Assembly (NCBI GenBank): GCA_030612585.1 | Contig: JAUWNP010000075.1 | Span: forward strand, 1-18,932 | Source: Anaerolineae bacterium | GTDB lineage: Bacteria; Chloroflexota; Anaerolineae; B4-G1 | Reading direction: 5' to 3' | Length of the DNA stretch: 18,932 nt | Shown: positions 6,502-13,827 of the stretch, one piece after another | How positions within the stretch are numbered: position 1 is the first letter of the stretch | How the letters are laid out: every line of letters begins with the position of its first letter | Notes under the pieces: model-generated | What the model was told of the DNA's origin: nothing | The model's input: the letters and a program-made list of their open reading frames with translations, nothing else | Database searches by the model: none | Translations under genes and position numbers: made by a program

Positions 6502-6534
6502 ACGTGAAACGTGATGCGTGCTCACGTTTCACGT
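6502..6534. repeat. Perfect 13-bp hairpin within a CACGTTT repeat tract
   Basis: ACGTGAAACGTGA (6502-6514) and TCACGTTTCACGT (6522-6534) are perfect inverted copies around a 7-base loop, and a further TTCACG unit follows. The tract contains the stop codon and last codons of the minus-strand protease gene. The word AACGTGATGCGTG (6508-6520) is the exact inverse of 6319-6331 on the other side of selC. Confidence 0.8.
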
Positions 6535-7541
6535 TTCACGTTTTGGTCATTTGTCATTTCCCGCACCTGTCGCCGCAACTGCGCGACACGCGCCTGCGCG
6601 TCATTCTCCCCAGCGAAACGGGTCAGACGATACTTGCTGAAGGCCAGTTCCGTCGCCAAGCGATAGTAGCGCCCCAGATCCCACCAGTGTCTGAAGTCAC
6701 CACCGAACAAAGCGTTCGCCCGCACCGCCACCCGCCTGGTATAGGAGCACACCACATCGTAATCTTCCTGGCCCAGTGTGCCCCGTTCGATCTCGTTGGC
6801 CAGAAAGGTGGCGATCCAGCGTTGCTCCCGCACTGAGGCCCATACGATGACGGCAAGCAGTATCAGCACACCACCCCAATTGGAAATGAAGGCGATGAGA
6901 CAGGGCCAGTACAACTCAGCACCCAACGTGACGCTGCTGTTGTGAATGCCGTGGGCCGTCATCCCCAGCAGCAGACCCGCGATGGGCGCGCTGGCCTTCA
7001 CCAGCCGGTCGGGCGAGGTGCGCGCCAGCGCCAGCCCCAACCCGGTCAGGCCGGTGAACATGGCGTGATTGAGGCCAAAGAGAAAAGTGCGGAACACCAT
7101 CAGCAGAGCGAGTCCGCCCAGGCCGGATTCCAGAAAAATCGAGGCGAAGTAAAGCACGTTCTCCACAGCGGCAAAGCCGAACCCCACCAGCCCACCGTAG
7201 ATGATGCCATCGAGGGGGCTATCAATCTCCTTGCGGAAGAAAAGCAGCAGGAGCAGCAGCGCCACTCCCTTGAAAATCTCCTCGGCGACGGGGGCGACCA
7301 CAGCCACCCCAACCAGATTAGCGGTCACCGGCTCGACGAAGTAGGAGATGGGAATATCCAGGATGAGTTCTGCAATGAGGGAAAAGATAATGGCCGGGAT
7401 CGCACCCCACAGGAAGGCAGTGATCAGCAGGCCCAACGGCTCCTTTTCGTAGCGGTCGAACCACCATAGGAAGAGCGCATAGACGACCATCGGCAGGATG
7501 CCGGCGACGAGAGCAAGAAGGATGCCGATCAGGATAACCAT
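6522..7541 (-). CDS. PrsW-family intramembrane metalloprotease
   Basis: A 339-residue multi-pass membrane protein with about eight hydrophobic segments in the first 240 residues, then a soluble C-terminal region. Hallmarks of the PrsW/M82 family are APVAEEIFK (E87, E88), GFAAVEN (E127), NHAMFTG (H159) and AHGIHNS (H197, H200), which form the membrane-embedded metal site. Bacillus PrsW cuts an anti-sigma factor; the substrate here is unknown. The ATG at 7541 lies inside the 3' end of the small upstream gene (13-base overlap), so the two are probably coupled, although no strong ribosome-binding site is visible. The last residues (about NVKRET) are encoded by repeat DNA. It converges on selC. 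Confidence 0.85.
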   Translation of the reverse strand: MVILIGILLALVAGILPMVVYALFLWWFDRYEKEPLGLLITAFLWGAIPAIIFSLIAELILDIPISYFVEPVTANLVGVAVVAPVAEEIFKGVALLLLLLFFRKEIDSPLDGIIYGGLVGFGFAAVENVLYFASIFLESGLGGLALLMVFRTFLFGLNHAMFTGLTGLGLALARTSPDRLVKASAPIAGLLLGMTAHGIHNSSVTLGAELYWPCLIAFISNWGGVLILLAVIVWASVREQRWIATFLANEIERGTLGQEDYDVVCSYTRRVAVRANALFGGDFRHWWDLGRYYRLATELAFSKYRLTRFAGENDAQARVAQLRRQVREMTNDQNVKRET

Positions 7542-7750
7542 AGTTGGACGTCCCAGTCATCAGCGGCCTCGTCGTAGACCAGGGTGAAGCGGCGACCATC
7601 GGCGGTGCGGACTCGGAAGGCCGGACCGGACGGGGTGCGCCAACTGTGCTCGACTGCCTCCACTGCCACCCGTTCTTCCTCCCAGAGAAAGGCGCGCGGG
7701 CGCTCGGGGTAACGATGACCGGCGTAACATTCGACGGTAGTGCTCATCAT
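7529..7750 (-). CDS. Small conserved-looking protein of unknown function
   Basis: A 73-residue soluble protein, rich in predicted beta strands, with aromatic and charged motifs (YAGHRYPERPRAFLWEEE, FRVRTADGRRFTLVYDE). I do not recognise a named family. The coding pattern is convincing: there is a sensible ATG ATG start at 7750/7747 and a 13-base overlap with the PrsW gene downstream. This suggests a two-gene operon and perhaps a shared role. There is no signal peptide or membrane segment. No clear ribosome-binding site is visible; TATAAT directly overlaps the start codon, which could be chance. Confidence 0.6.
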   Translation of the reverse strand: MMSTTVECYAGHRYPERPRAFLWEEERVAVEAVEHSWRTPSGPAFRVRTADGRRFTLVYDEAADDWDVQLWLS

Positions 7751-7787
7751 TATACCAAACGCACGTGAACAATGGCCAATAGCCGCC

Positions 7788-7823
7788 GCTAACTGCTGCC
7801 TGCTAACGGCTAACGGCTAACTA
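7788..7823. repeat. Short tandem repeat tract, 7-bp unit GGCTAAC
   Basis: GGCTAAC is repeated with degenerate neighbours (GCTAACTGCTGCCTGCTAACGG and so on) in the gap between galU and the small gene. In reverse orientation it matches the GTTAGC/CAGTTAGC units at 18300-18373, so these two tracts belong to one sequence family. Confidence 0.75.
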
Positions 7824-7825
7824 CG

Positions 7826-8686
7826 TCACAACTCGAGCGCACGCAGGTAGGCGATAAAGTCATCGCGCATATCGTCGCGCCGTAGGGCCATCTTGATGTT
7901 GGCCTTCAGTTGGCGCAGCGGGTCTCCAGCGGCCATCCATAGGCCCTCGATGGGCTGCACGATGACAGACGCACGCGCCGCCAGCCGATCCACCGCATCA
8001 GCCAACCACAGTTCGCCTCCGTGCCCCGGCTCCAGGTTATCCAGCACGTCGAACACTTCCGGCGTGAAGATGAAGTGGCCGATCTGCACCCAGTTGGAGG
8101 GAGCGGTACCCGGTGCAGGCTTCTCGATGATACGCGCCATCTCGTTGTCGGAACCGGGCTTCAGTGCGATGCAGCCGTACAGGTGGGTCTCGTCGTCTGG
8201 CACGCTCTGCGTGGCGAGGACGGCTGCCGGCCGGAACTTGTTGAACGCCTCTAGCATCTGCTGCGGCACTGGCACGTCGCCGATGATGATGTCGTCGCCA
8301 AACATGTAGTAGAACGGCTCGCCGGGGGTCAGCCAGGAGCGGGCGGCCAGGGCTGGGGAGGCGTTGCCGTAGGGCAGCGTCTCGGGTTGGCGCACGAAGA
8401 CAATCTCGGCCATGCGGGAGATGTGTCGCACCTCCTCCAGCAGCGCCAGTTTGCCCGATGCCTCCAGATGTCGCTCCAGGTCGGGGGCGGGCGCGAAGTG
8501 GCGCTGGACCACCGCGCTGCCATCGCGCACGACGACGATGATCTGGGTGATGCCCGCCGCGACCAGTCCCTCCACGTGGTATTGGATCAGCGGGATGCCG
8601 GCGATGGGGAACATCTCTTTGGGGACCGCTTTGGACGCCGGCAGGAAACGGGTTCCGTATCCGGCGATGGTGATGATGCCTTTCAT
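7826..8686 (-). CDS. galU: GalU-like UTP--glucose-1-phosphate uridylyltransferase
   Basis: A 286-residue nucleotidyltransferase that makes UDP-glucose, a precursor for cell-surface glycans. The N-terminal nucleotide-binding signature reads AGYGTRFLPASKAVPKEMFPI (residues 8-28, overlapping K19 and K23). DD at 131-132 (MFGDDIII) is the metal-binding acidic pair. The GalU late motif GELWLADAVDRL is present. The usual GLGHA segment is replaced by PYGNASP (105-111), which I recall from a Chloroflexota and archaeal subgroup, so another sugar-phosphate substrate is possible. The start is supported by AGGAG five bases upstream. Its 5' leader contains an ATTGGTA tandem repeat. Other surface-glycan genes occur at 16266-18297, but not in the same operon. 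Confidence 0.85.
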   Translation of the reverse strand: MKGIITIAGYGTRFLPASKAVPKEMFPIAGIPLIQYHVEGLVAAGITQIIVVVRDGSAVVQRHFAPAPDLERHLEASGKLALLEEVRHISRMAEIVFVRQPETLPYGNASPALAARSWLTPGEPFYYMFGDDIIIGDVPVPQQMLEAFNKFRPAAVLATQSVPDDETHLYGCIALKPGSDNEMARIIEKPAPGTAPSNWVQIGHFIFTPEVFDVLDNLEPGHGGELWLADAVDRLAARASVIVQPIEGLWMAAGDPLRQLKANIKMALRRDDMRDDFIAYLRALEL

Positions 8687-8698
8687 GGTTGCTCCTGG

Positions 8699-8735
8699 AT
8701 TGGTAAATTGGTAGATTGGTACATTGGCAAATTAG
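8699..8735. repeat. Short tandem repeat, 8-bp unit ATTGGTAA/G/C
   Basis: Four exact 8-bp steps (ATTGGTAA, ATTGGTAG, ATTGGTAC, ATTGGCAA) and a partial fifth lie just upstream of the galU ribosome-binding site. The rest of the 194-base gap to 8880 contains no gene I can support. Confidence 0.8.
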
Positions 8736-8880
8736 TCACGTGATGACAGATTGCTTCATCACTTCCCCGAAGCGCGGGGCGTCACGGGGGAGAACTAGGT
8801 CCGGGTCACGGCAGGCCAGAGGCATTTGCCAGGGGCCTGTTCCAGGACCTCTTTGAGAGTCGCCACTGGGCAAAAGAGGC

Positions 8881-10102
8881 TCAGCCACCGCGCTCCTCCT
8901 CGTCCGGCACGAACGCACTGGGCAACAGCCGCCCATCCTCCTGCCGGATGAGCAGGTCTCCCTCATATTCTTTGAGCATAGGCAGTAGTTCGACAAACGT
9001 TTCGACCCCCAACTGCTCCAGCGTGGCATCGTCAATGTCTGCTGAAAGCCCGCCGCTGCGCCGGGCGATGTAGAGCAGCCGGCGAATATCGGGGGTGAGT
9101 TCCAATGCGAACTCGTCCTGCACCATCCGCCAAAGCGTGGGGAAGGTCTGTTCGTCAATCTGCTCAACGCCGTTCATCGCGCCCCGGCGCATCACCTTTC
9201 CGCAGATCTGGTTGAACTGGCGGGGGATGTGGTAGGCGTATTCGGAGATCTGGGAAATGACTTCCGGCGCAAAGGGCATGACCTCGCCGGACGGACGCTC
9301 ACGGGCTGTGTTCAGGTAGTTGACGGCAATGTGGTACAACTCGTCGGTGCTCATCCGGGGCAGTGGGATGGTCTCGCTGAACAGGCCCAACATCTGCCCG
9401 GAGACATCCTGTAGGGTCGAGGTAAAGCGACCAGCCCCGTTTTCCCTGCCCGCGTCGCAACAGGTCGGTGGCGTCGTCCAGAAGGTCTTGCACCGCGCGC
9501 GGTTCCTTCTTGTCCAGGTCGTCAACGGCAACGATGACCCGTTCATACCGCTCCTGGGCAACGTCAAGCAAACGCAGCAAGACAGTGTAGACATTCTGAA
9601 TTTGCCAACCCTCCTCCCTTCCCCGCTCCCACGAGCCGCCGATGCTGACGAGTTGCAGATCCACTTTGCCCTCGACCTGGAGTTGGCGGCTGTGGGTGAT
9701 TTGTAGGCCGCTGAGGGCGTCCCACACGCGACGGGCCTCCGGCTCCGCGTTAGCCAATGCCTCAGACAACGGTAACAGCAACACCCGGTACAGCGCCTCC
9801 GACATCTCGCCAGGGAAGCGACCGACGTACAGGATAAGCATCTGCTCTCCCAACGCAGCGGTCTCTTGTTGCAGGCGGTGGAGCAAGCGCAGGATAAAGG
9901 CGGTCTTGCCAACTCCCCACAGGCCGCGCACCAGCACGTTGCACCCCTCGTAAAGTGCTGGGAGCGCCAGTTCCAGTTCTCGCCGGCGACCGTAAAAGAC
10001 GCGGCTCAATTCCACCGGGTCTTCCGGTGGCGTAGCGCGAAAGGGGACGTCGCTCAGCCCCCACCGGCGCAAGGTCTCACGGTAATGGGCAATCGAACTC
10101 AT
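8881..10102 (-). pseudogene. P-loop (AAA/STAND-like) ATPase, apparent frameshift near 9400-9480
   Basis: Two overlapping frames make up one protein of about 406 residues. From ATG 10102 the first frame gives an N-terminal ATPase domain. It has a GRRREL motif typical of STAND/Orc-like ATPases (38-43), Walker A GLWGVGKT (60-67) and Walker B VIVAVDDLD (about 189-197). After DDATDLLRRG the meaningful sequence continues in the frame shifted by +1 (TLQDVSGQMLGLFSETIPLP onward) through a helical C-terminal region to DEEERGG and a stop at 8881. The total length is 3n+1, consistent with one extra base (or two lost) in a region with GGG, AAAA and GGGG runs. This could be a real mutation, an assembly error or a +1 recoding site. 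The start overlaps the TPR gene stop as ATGA, so translation is coupled. Its role is probably the NTPase of the HEPN/MNT/TPR cassette (inference). Confidence 0.7.
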
Positions 10103-11172
10103 AGTGCAGTACCTCCCACGGGTTGGCGAGCCTGGTGAGCGATGCGTAGCAGATCGTCCACCGCGCGGATACGTTCACTACGTCGCAGAGTCGCGTAGCC
10201 CTGGCGGGCCTCTTGGAGAGATGCAACCGCCTCTGGCAATCGGGCGGTTTGCAGCGCCAGGCTGCCCAGAGCCTCTTGCGCCACAGCGATACCGTCGGTG
10301 TCCTCCAGCCGCCGGAAGAGACGTAGTGCATCCTTCAGATAGATGTAGGCGGACTCGAAGTCTTGACGTTGGTGGTAGAGTCGCCCCAGTTCCAACAGGG
10401 CGTGAGCCAGTTCGGGGCGGGTCTTGTGGCGGGAAAAGGTCTCGCGGGCCTGCTCCAGCAACGTGATGGCCTCGCGCCAGCGGCTCAACTGGTGGTAGCA
10501 ACGTCCCAGGTGGTAGCGGATACGAGCGCGCAGAAGGGGAGCGACGTCTAGCACGTCAACTACCTCCATCGCCTGGCGAAGCGCATCAACAGCGTGAGAG
10601 AAATGGCTCTGACTTTGGCTAGGCTCATCATCAGCCAACCGCATGAAAGCCAATCCCAAGTGATGCAGATAGATGGCTTCTGACTGGCGGTCACCTAGTT
10701 TGTGGGTACTGGCGATGGCTTGCTCGTAGTGCCTAATAGCCTGCTCAAAATCGCTCTGGACCTCACAAAGCGAGCCCAGATCATCCAATGCTGCACCTTC
10801 TGCTGCTAGGTCACCCGTCTCGCGGGCAATTTGCAGTCTCTGTCGAAGGTGCTTTACTCTGGCAGCATAGCTCCTTTCACCGATAATAATGCGTTCACCA
10901 ATGAGTGCTTCCTTCCACTCCCATTTCCGGGTAGGGAATAGCGCGCTAAAGCTTTCACCCACTGTATCCAAGGCTAGACGGTTCAATACGTCTAGTATCT
11001 GAGTACGCTCAGCCTGACTAGTTTCAGTATCTCCGTACAGATGGACACGGGCCAGATTCTCCAATAAGCGTTGCTGAAGAACCAGCGCCTCGGTGTAGCG
11101 TGGATGGTCACGGTCCAGCCGTGTCAACAGACGGTTTAGCCCGGTTTCGTAATCAGTAAAGGCGTCGCTCAT
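10099..11172 (-). CDS. TPR protein with N-terminal effector-associated-like helical domain
   Basis: A 357-residue soluble protein. Residues 1-80 are a helical module with HPRYTEALVLQQRLLENL and YGDTE (46-50) followed by QILDVLNRLAL. I recall this module at the N terminus of many Chloroflexota ATPase, TIR and TPR conflict-type proteins, where it is thought to be an adaptor. Residues about 100-345 hold at least five tetratricopeptide repeats (for example AALDDLGSLCEVQSDFEQAI and HALLELGRLYHQRQDFESAY), suited to binding a partner. No enzyme motif is visible. Its ATG overlaps the MNT gene stop (ATGA), and its stop overlaps the ATPase start in the same way. It probably links or senses for the HEPN-MNT pair and the ATPase (inference). 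Confidence 0.75.
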   Translation of the reverse strand: MSDAFTDYETGLNRLLTRLDRDHPRYTEALVLQQRLLENLARVHLYGDTETSQAERTQILDVLNRLALDTVGESFSALFPTRKWEWKEALIGERIIIGERSYAARVKHLRQRLQIARETGDLAAEGAALDDLGSLCEVQSDFEQAIRHYEQAIASTHKLGDRQSEAIYLHHLGLAFMRLADDEPSQSQSHFSHAVDALRQAMEVVDVLDVAPLLRARIRYHLGRCYHQLSRWREAITLLEQARETFSRHKTRPELAHALLELGRLYHQRQDFESAYIYLKDALRLFRRLEDTDGIAVAQEALGSLALQTARLPEAVASLQEARQGYATLRRSERIRAVDDLLRIAHQARQPVGGTAL

Positions 11173-11573
11173 CTTACTTCTCCGTACTCCGCCCGCCGCT
11201 CCCGCAGCGCCACGGCGGGGGTGCGCTCTGGGCGCGCTGCGTCGTACACAACAATGCCCTTCTCGCGTACTTCCCCCAGCAGGCTCAGGTCGCTGGCGGT
11301 CTCAAACTCCTCCGGCGTCAGCCCCAGGGCCTCAATGTCCCCTACCCCCGCCTGCCAAGCCCAGATGGCCAGTTGCTCCTGGCAGCGGCGGCGGTCCATT
11401 TGCGCAAAGTCCAGGGACAGCACTACCATGTCTACGTCGCTGCGCGAACGGGGGGTGTCATAAGCATACGAACCGTACAGGAAGGCCCGTTCCACCTGCA
11501 CGTGCTGGCCCACAAACGCCAGGTAGTGGGCTATTCGTCTAGTAAGTTCACGGTCCTCGTAAGCCATTGCCAT
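11169..11573 (-). CDS. MNT-type minimal nucleotidyltransferase (putative antitoxin of HEPN/MNT pair)
   Basis: A 134-residue protein with the nucleotidyltransferase signature GSYAYDTPRSRSDVDMVVL. GSY lies at 34-36, and the catalytic acidic pair D46 and D48 lies in SDVD. In studied pairs (MntA-HepT) such enzymes silence a HEPN toxin by adding AMP to it. The start at 11573 has GGAG five bases upstream; a second ATG at 11567 is possible. It overlaps the HEPN gene by 43 bases, and its stop overlaps the TPR start by four. Compared with single-domain MNTs, the C-terminal part (EEFETASDLSLLGEVREKGIVVYD) is of the usual DUF86-partner type. Activity is predicted intact because both catalytic Asp residues and GS are present. 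Confidence 0.8.
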   Translation of the reverse strand: MAMAYEDRELTRRIAHYLAFVGQHVQVERAFLYGSYAYDTPRSRSDVDMVVLSLDFAQMDRRRCQEQLAIWAWQAGVGDIEALGLTPEEFETASDLSLLGEVREKGIVVYDAARPERTPAVALRERRAEYGEVR

Positions 11574-11923
11574 ATACGCTCCATACGTTCCACCAACTCC
11601 TGGGCTGCCTCCAGGTCATACTTGATGCCCACACCAGGGTACCGGCTCAGGAAGTAATGCGGATTTAGAGCAGCCATCGCTGCCTGGACGTCAGGCGGGC
11701 ACGCGATGCCGGAGACGTGCTGCCAGAGTCTCCAGAGATTGTGCTCGTAAGGAGGACGCTGACTTGTCTGCTGGACGATGGCCGCCTTCAGTAGTTTCTC
11801 CACCGCTTGCTGGCAGTGAAACGCCACATCCCGGTAGTCAGCCGCCCTCATTGCATTGTAGGCGGAGCGGCGATCTGCTTCCGCGTATTCCAGCCAGGCC
11901 CAAACGTCCGCCTCTCGACTCAC
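11531..11923 (-). CDS. HEPN-domain protein (putative toxin of HEPN/MNT pair)
   Basis: A 130-residue all-helical protein with the HEPN core [35 protein letters not shown] and [15 protein letters not shown] proteins next to MNT genes are usually RNases restrained by their partner. An R-x4-H motif is visible (R31 to H36), but it sits in the second helix and lacks the following Tyr of HepT (RX4HXY). Catalytic RNase activity is therefore not assured, and it may be the C-terminal-HEPN-like subgroup. GTG 11923 is chosen as start because GGAGG lies eight bases upstream and it forms a GTGA overlap with the gatA stop. An upstream GTG at 11947 would overlap gatA by 28 bases. Confidence 0.8.
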   Translation of the reverse strand: MSREADVWAWLEYAEADRRSAYNAMRAADYRDVAFHCQQAVEKLLKAAIVQQTSQRPPYEHNLWRLWQHVSGIACPPDVQAAMAALNPHYFLSRYPGVGIKYDLEAAQELVERMERIWQWLTRTVNLLDE

Positions 11924-13380
11924 AGCGGTGGCCTCCGTGTGTGCCACTCCGTCGCTTGCTCGTAAGCATGTGCCACGCGCAGAACGGCCTCCTCGCCGAA
12001 GGCCGGCCCCATCACCTGCATGCCGATGGGCAGGCCATCAGTGTCGAAGCCGCAGGGCAGGCTCAGCCCGCAGATGCCCGCCAGGTTCATCGAAAGGGTA
12101 AACACGTCGGAGAGGTACATCTGCAACGGGTCGTCGGTTTTCTCCCCGATGCGGAAGGCAGTAGTGGGGCTGGTGGGAGTGACGATGACGTCCACTTGCT
12201 CGAACGCGGCGTCGAAGTCGGCCTTGATCAGCGTGCGTGCCTTCTGCGCCTTGAGGTAATAGGCATCGTAGTAACCAGCGGAGAGGGCGTAGGTGCCCAG
12301 CATAATGCGCCGCTTGACCTCCGGCCCGAAGCCCTGCCCACGGCTTGCCTTGTACATCCCGATCAGGCCGTCGCCGTCCACCCGCAGGCCATAGCGCACG
12401 CCGTCGTAGCGGGCCAGGTTGGCGCTGGCCTCGCCCGGCGCGATGAGATAGTAGACCGGCAGGGCGTAGTCGGTGTGAGGCAGGCTGACCTCAATAATTT
12501 CGGCCCCCAGGTCGGCCAGTTGATCCACCGCGGCCCGCGCTGCCATCTCCACCTCTGTCTGCATCCCCTCAATAAAGTACTCCTTTGGTACACCGACCCG
12601 CGTTCCTTCCAACCCATTGTTGTCCTGCAATCCGCCGTTATAATCCGGCACCGGCACATCCATCGAAGTGGAGTCGCGAGGGTCGTGGCCGGCGATGACG
12701 CCCAACAGCAGCGCCGCGTCGGTCACGTTCTTCGTCAGCACACCGATCTGATCAAGCGACGAGGCGAAAGCCACCAGCCCGTACCGGCTGACCCGCCCGT
12801 AGGTCGGCTTGAGGCCGACGACGCCGCAGAAGGCGGCCGGCTGGCGCACGCTGCCACCGGTGTCGGTGCCCAGCGCGCCCAGGCACTCGTCGGCGGCAAC
12901 GGCGGCCCCGCTCCCGCCACTGCTTCCACCCGGCACGCGGCTCAGGTCCCAGGGGTTGTGCGTGGTGAAGAAAGCGGAGTTCTCTGTAGAGGAGCCCATC
13001 GCGAACTCATCTACGTTGGTCTTGCCCAGGATGATCGCACCGGCGGCCTTCAGACGCGCCACAGCGGTAGCGTCGTAGGGCGGGATGAAGTTCTCCAGGA
13101 TGCGGGAGCCACAGGTGGTGGGGATACCCTGGGTACAGAGCACATCCTTGATCGCCAGAGGGATACCCAGCAGTGGGGTATCTTCGCCAGCAGCGCGGCG
13201 CTCGTCGGCAGCGCGGGCCTGCGCCAAGGCCTCCTCCGGCGTCAGCGTCAGGTACGCCTTGACGTCGTTATCTACCGCGAGGATACGCTCCAGCACGGCC
13301 TGGGTCAGTTCGACCGCCGAGAACTCCCCGGTGGCCAGGCGGTCACTTGCTTCGTGGATGGTAAGTTGATAGTGCTTCAT
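11920..13380 (-). CDS. gatA: Asp-tRNA(Asn)/Glu-tRNA(Gln) amidotransferase subunit A
   Basis: A 486-residue amidase-signature enzyme of full normal length. It releases ammonia from glutamine so that GatB can convert Glu-tRNA(Gln) or Asp-tRNA(Asn). The Ser-cisSer-Lys triad is visible: K78 in LAIKD, S153 in PGGSSGGSG and S177 in [11 protein letters not shown], with the oxyanion sequence intact. Its ATG is seven bases downstream of gatC. Its TGA overlaps the HEPN start, an unusual downstream partner for a housekeeping gene. gatB is not in the window. Confidence 0.97.
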   Translation of the reverse strand: MKHYQLTIHEASDRLATGEFSAVELTQAVLERILAVDNDVKAYLTLTPEEALAQARAADERRAAGEDTPLLGIPLAIKDVLCTQGIPTTCGSRILENFIPPYDATAVARLKAAGAIILGKTNVDEFAMGSSTENSAFFTTHNPWDLSRVPGGSSGGSGAAVAADECLGALGTDTGGSVRQPAAFCGVVGLKPTYGRVSRYGLVAFASSLDQIGVLTKNVTDAALLLGVIAGHDPRDSTSMDVPVPDYNGGLQDNNGLEGTRVGVPKEYFIEGMQTEVEMAARAAVDQLADLGAEIIEVSLPHTDYALPVYYLIAPGEASANLARYDGVRYGLRVDGDGLIGMYKASRGQGFGPEVKRRIMLGTYALSAGYYDAYYLKAQKARTLIKADFDAAFEQVDVIVTPTSPTTAFRIGEKTDDPLQMYLSDVFTLSMNLAGICGLSLPCGFDTDGLPIGMQVMGPAFGEEAVLRVAHAYEQATEWHTRRPPL

Positions 13381-13387
13381 ATCACTT

Positions 13388-13675
13388 CTATTCCAGCACC
13401 GCCGGCACCTTGAAACACCCCTCCTCAGCAGCGGGAGCGTTGGCCAGGATGTCCTCGCGGGAGAATGGGGGCCTCGGTTCGTCGGCGCGCATCACGCTGC
13501 GCAGCGGCAGAACGGTCGCCGTGGGAGGGATGGCCTCGGTGTCCAGTTCCTGCAGCCGCTCGAAGTGCTCCAGGATGGCCGAAAGTTGCTCTTGATACAG
13601 GACCAGTTCTTCGTCGCTCAGAGCCAACCTGGCCAGTTCGGCAATGTGTTCGACTTCCTCCCGGCTTAGTTTCAT
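13388..13675 (-). CDS. gatC: Asp-tRNA(Asn)/Glu-tRNA(Gln) amidotransferase subunit C
   Basis: A 95-residue subunit that stabilises GatA and GatB. The N-terminal [23 protein letters not shown] and the late LRxDEP-like motif ([20 protein letters not shown]) are classic GatC features. ATG 13675 has GGAG six bases upstream and is preferred to ATG 13687, which overlaps that site. It is the first gene of the gatC-gatA-HEPN-MNT-TPR-ATPase run, behind an extended -10 promoter. Confidence 0.95.
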   Translation of the reverse strand: MKLSREEVEHIAELARLALSDEELVLYQEQLSAILEHFERLQELDTEAIPPTATVLPLRSVMRADEPRPPFSREDILANAPAAEEGCFKVPAVLE

Positions 13676-13713
13676 CACATTCTCCATGGTGATTATGAGA
13701 TGATTGAGAGGTG

Positions 13714-13742
13714 ATTATAACATCATCAGGGAAGAGGGGCAA
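13714..13742 (-). promoter_or_regulatory. Promoter of the gatCA operon, extended -10
   Basis: On the minus strand, TTGCCC (13742-13737), a 17-bp spacer ending in TGT, and consensus TATAAT (13719-13714). The start is expected near 13707, about 32 bases before gatC. A direct repeat GGTGATTAT (13688-13696 and 13710-13718, 22 bp apart) overlaps the -10 and the leader and could be an operator. Confidence 0.65.
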
Positions 13743-13749
13743 CTGTCTG

Positions 13750-13779
13750 TTCGCTCCTTTCCGGCAACCATGTTATAAT
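13750..13779 (+). promoter_or_regulatory. Promoter of the M50 protease gene, extended -10
   Basis: A consensus TATAAT (13774-13779) preceded by TGT, with a weak -35 TTCGCT (13750-13755) 18 bp upstream. The expected start near 13786 leaves a leader of about 40 bases to ATG 13828. It is back to back with the gatCA promoter. Confidence 0.6.
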
Positions 13780-13827
13780 TGAGGACTACTACTTACGACG
13801 ACAGGCAGACGACGGGAGATACACTCT

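Noticed and set aside
7747..7755. TATAAT overlapping the start of the small 73-residue gene as a promoter
   Set aside because: It overlaps the start codon itself and no -35 box lies at the right distance.
8736..9167. Minus-strand 143-codon ORF running past the ATPase stop
   Set aside because: It is out of frame with the ATPase domain, Ser/Arg/Pro rich, and lacks any motif. The part beyond 8881 could be a remnant, but I cannot support it.
9440..9475. Programmed -1 frameshift at GGGAAAA in the ATPase gene
   Set aside because: The heptamer is in phase for -1 slippage, but the C-terminal half is in the +1 frame, so -1 slippage would not reach it.
11764..13413. Long 549-codon plus-strand ORF opposite gatA and the HEPN gene
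   Set aside because: It is antisense to a full-length gatA with intact catalytic residues and has no recognisable domain; it is a GC-rich shadow frame.
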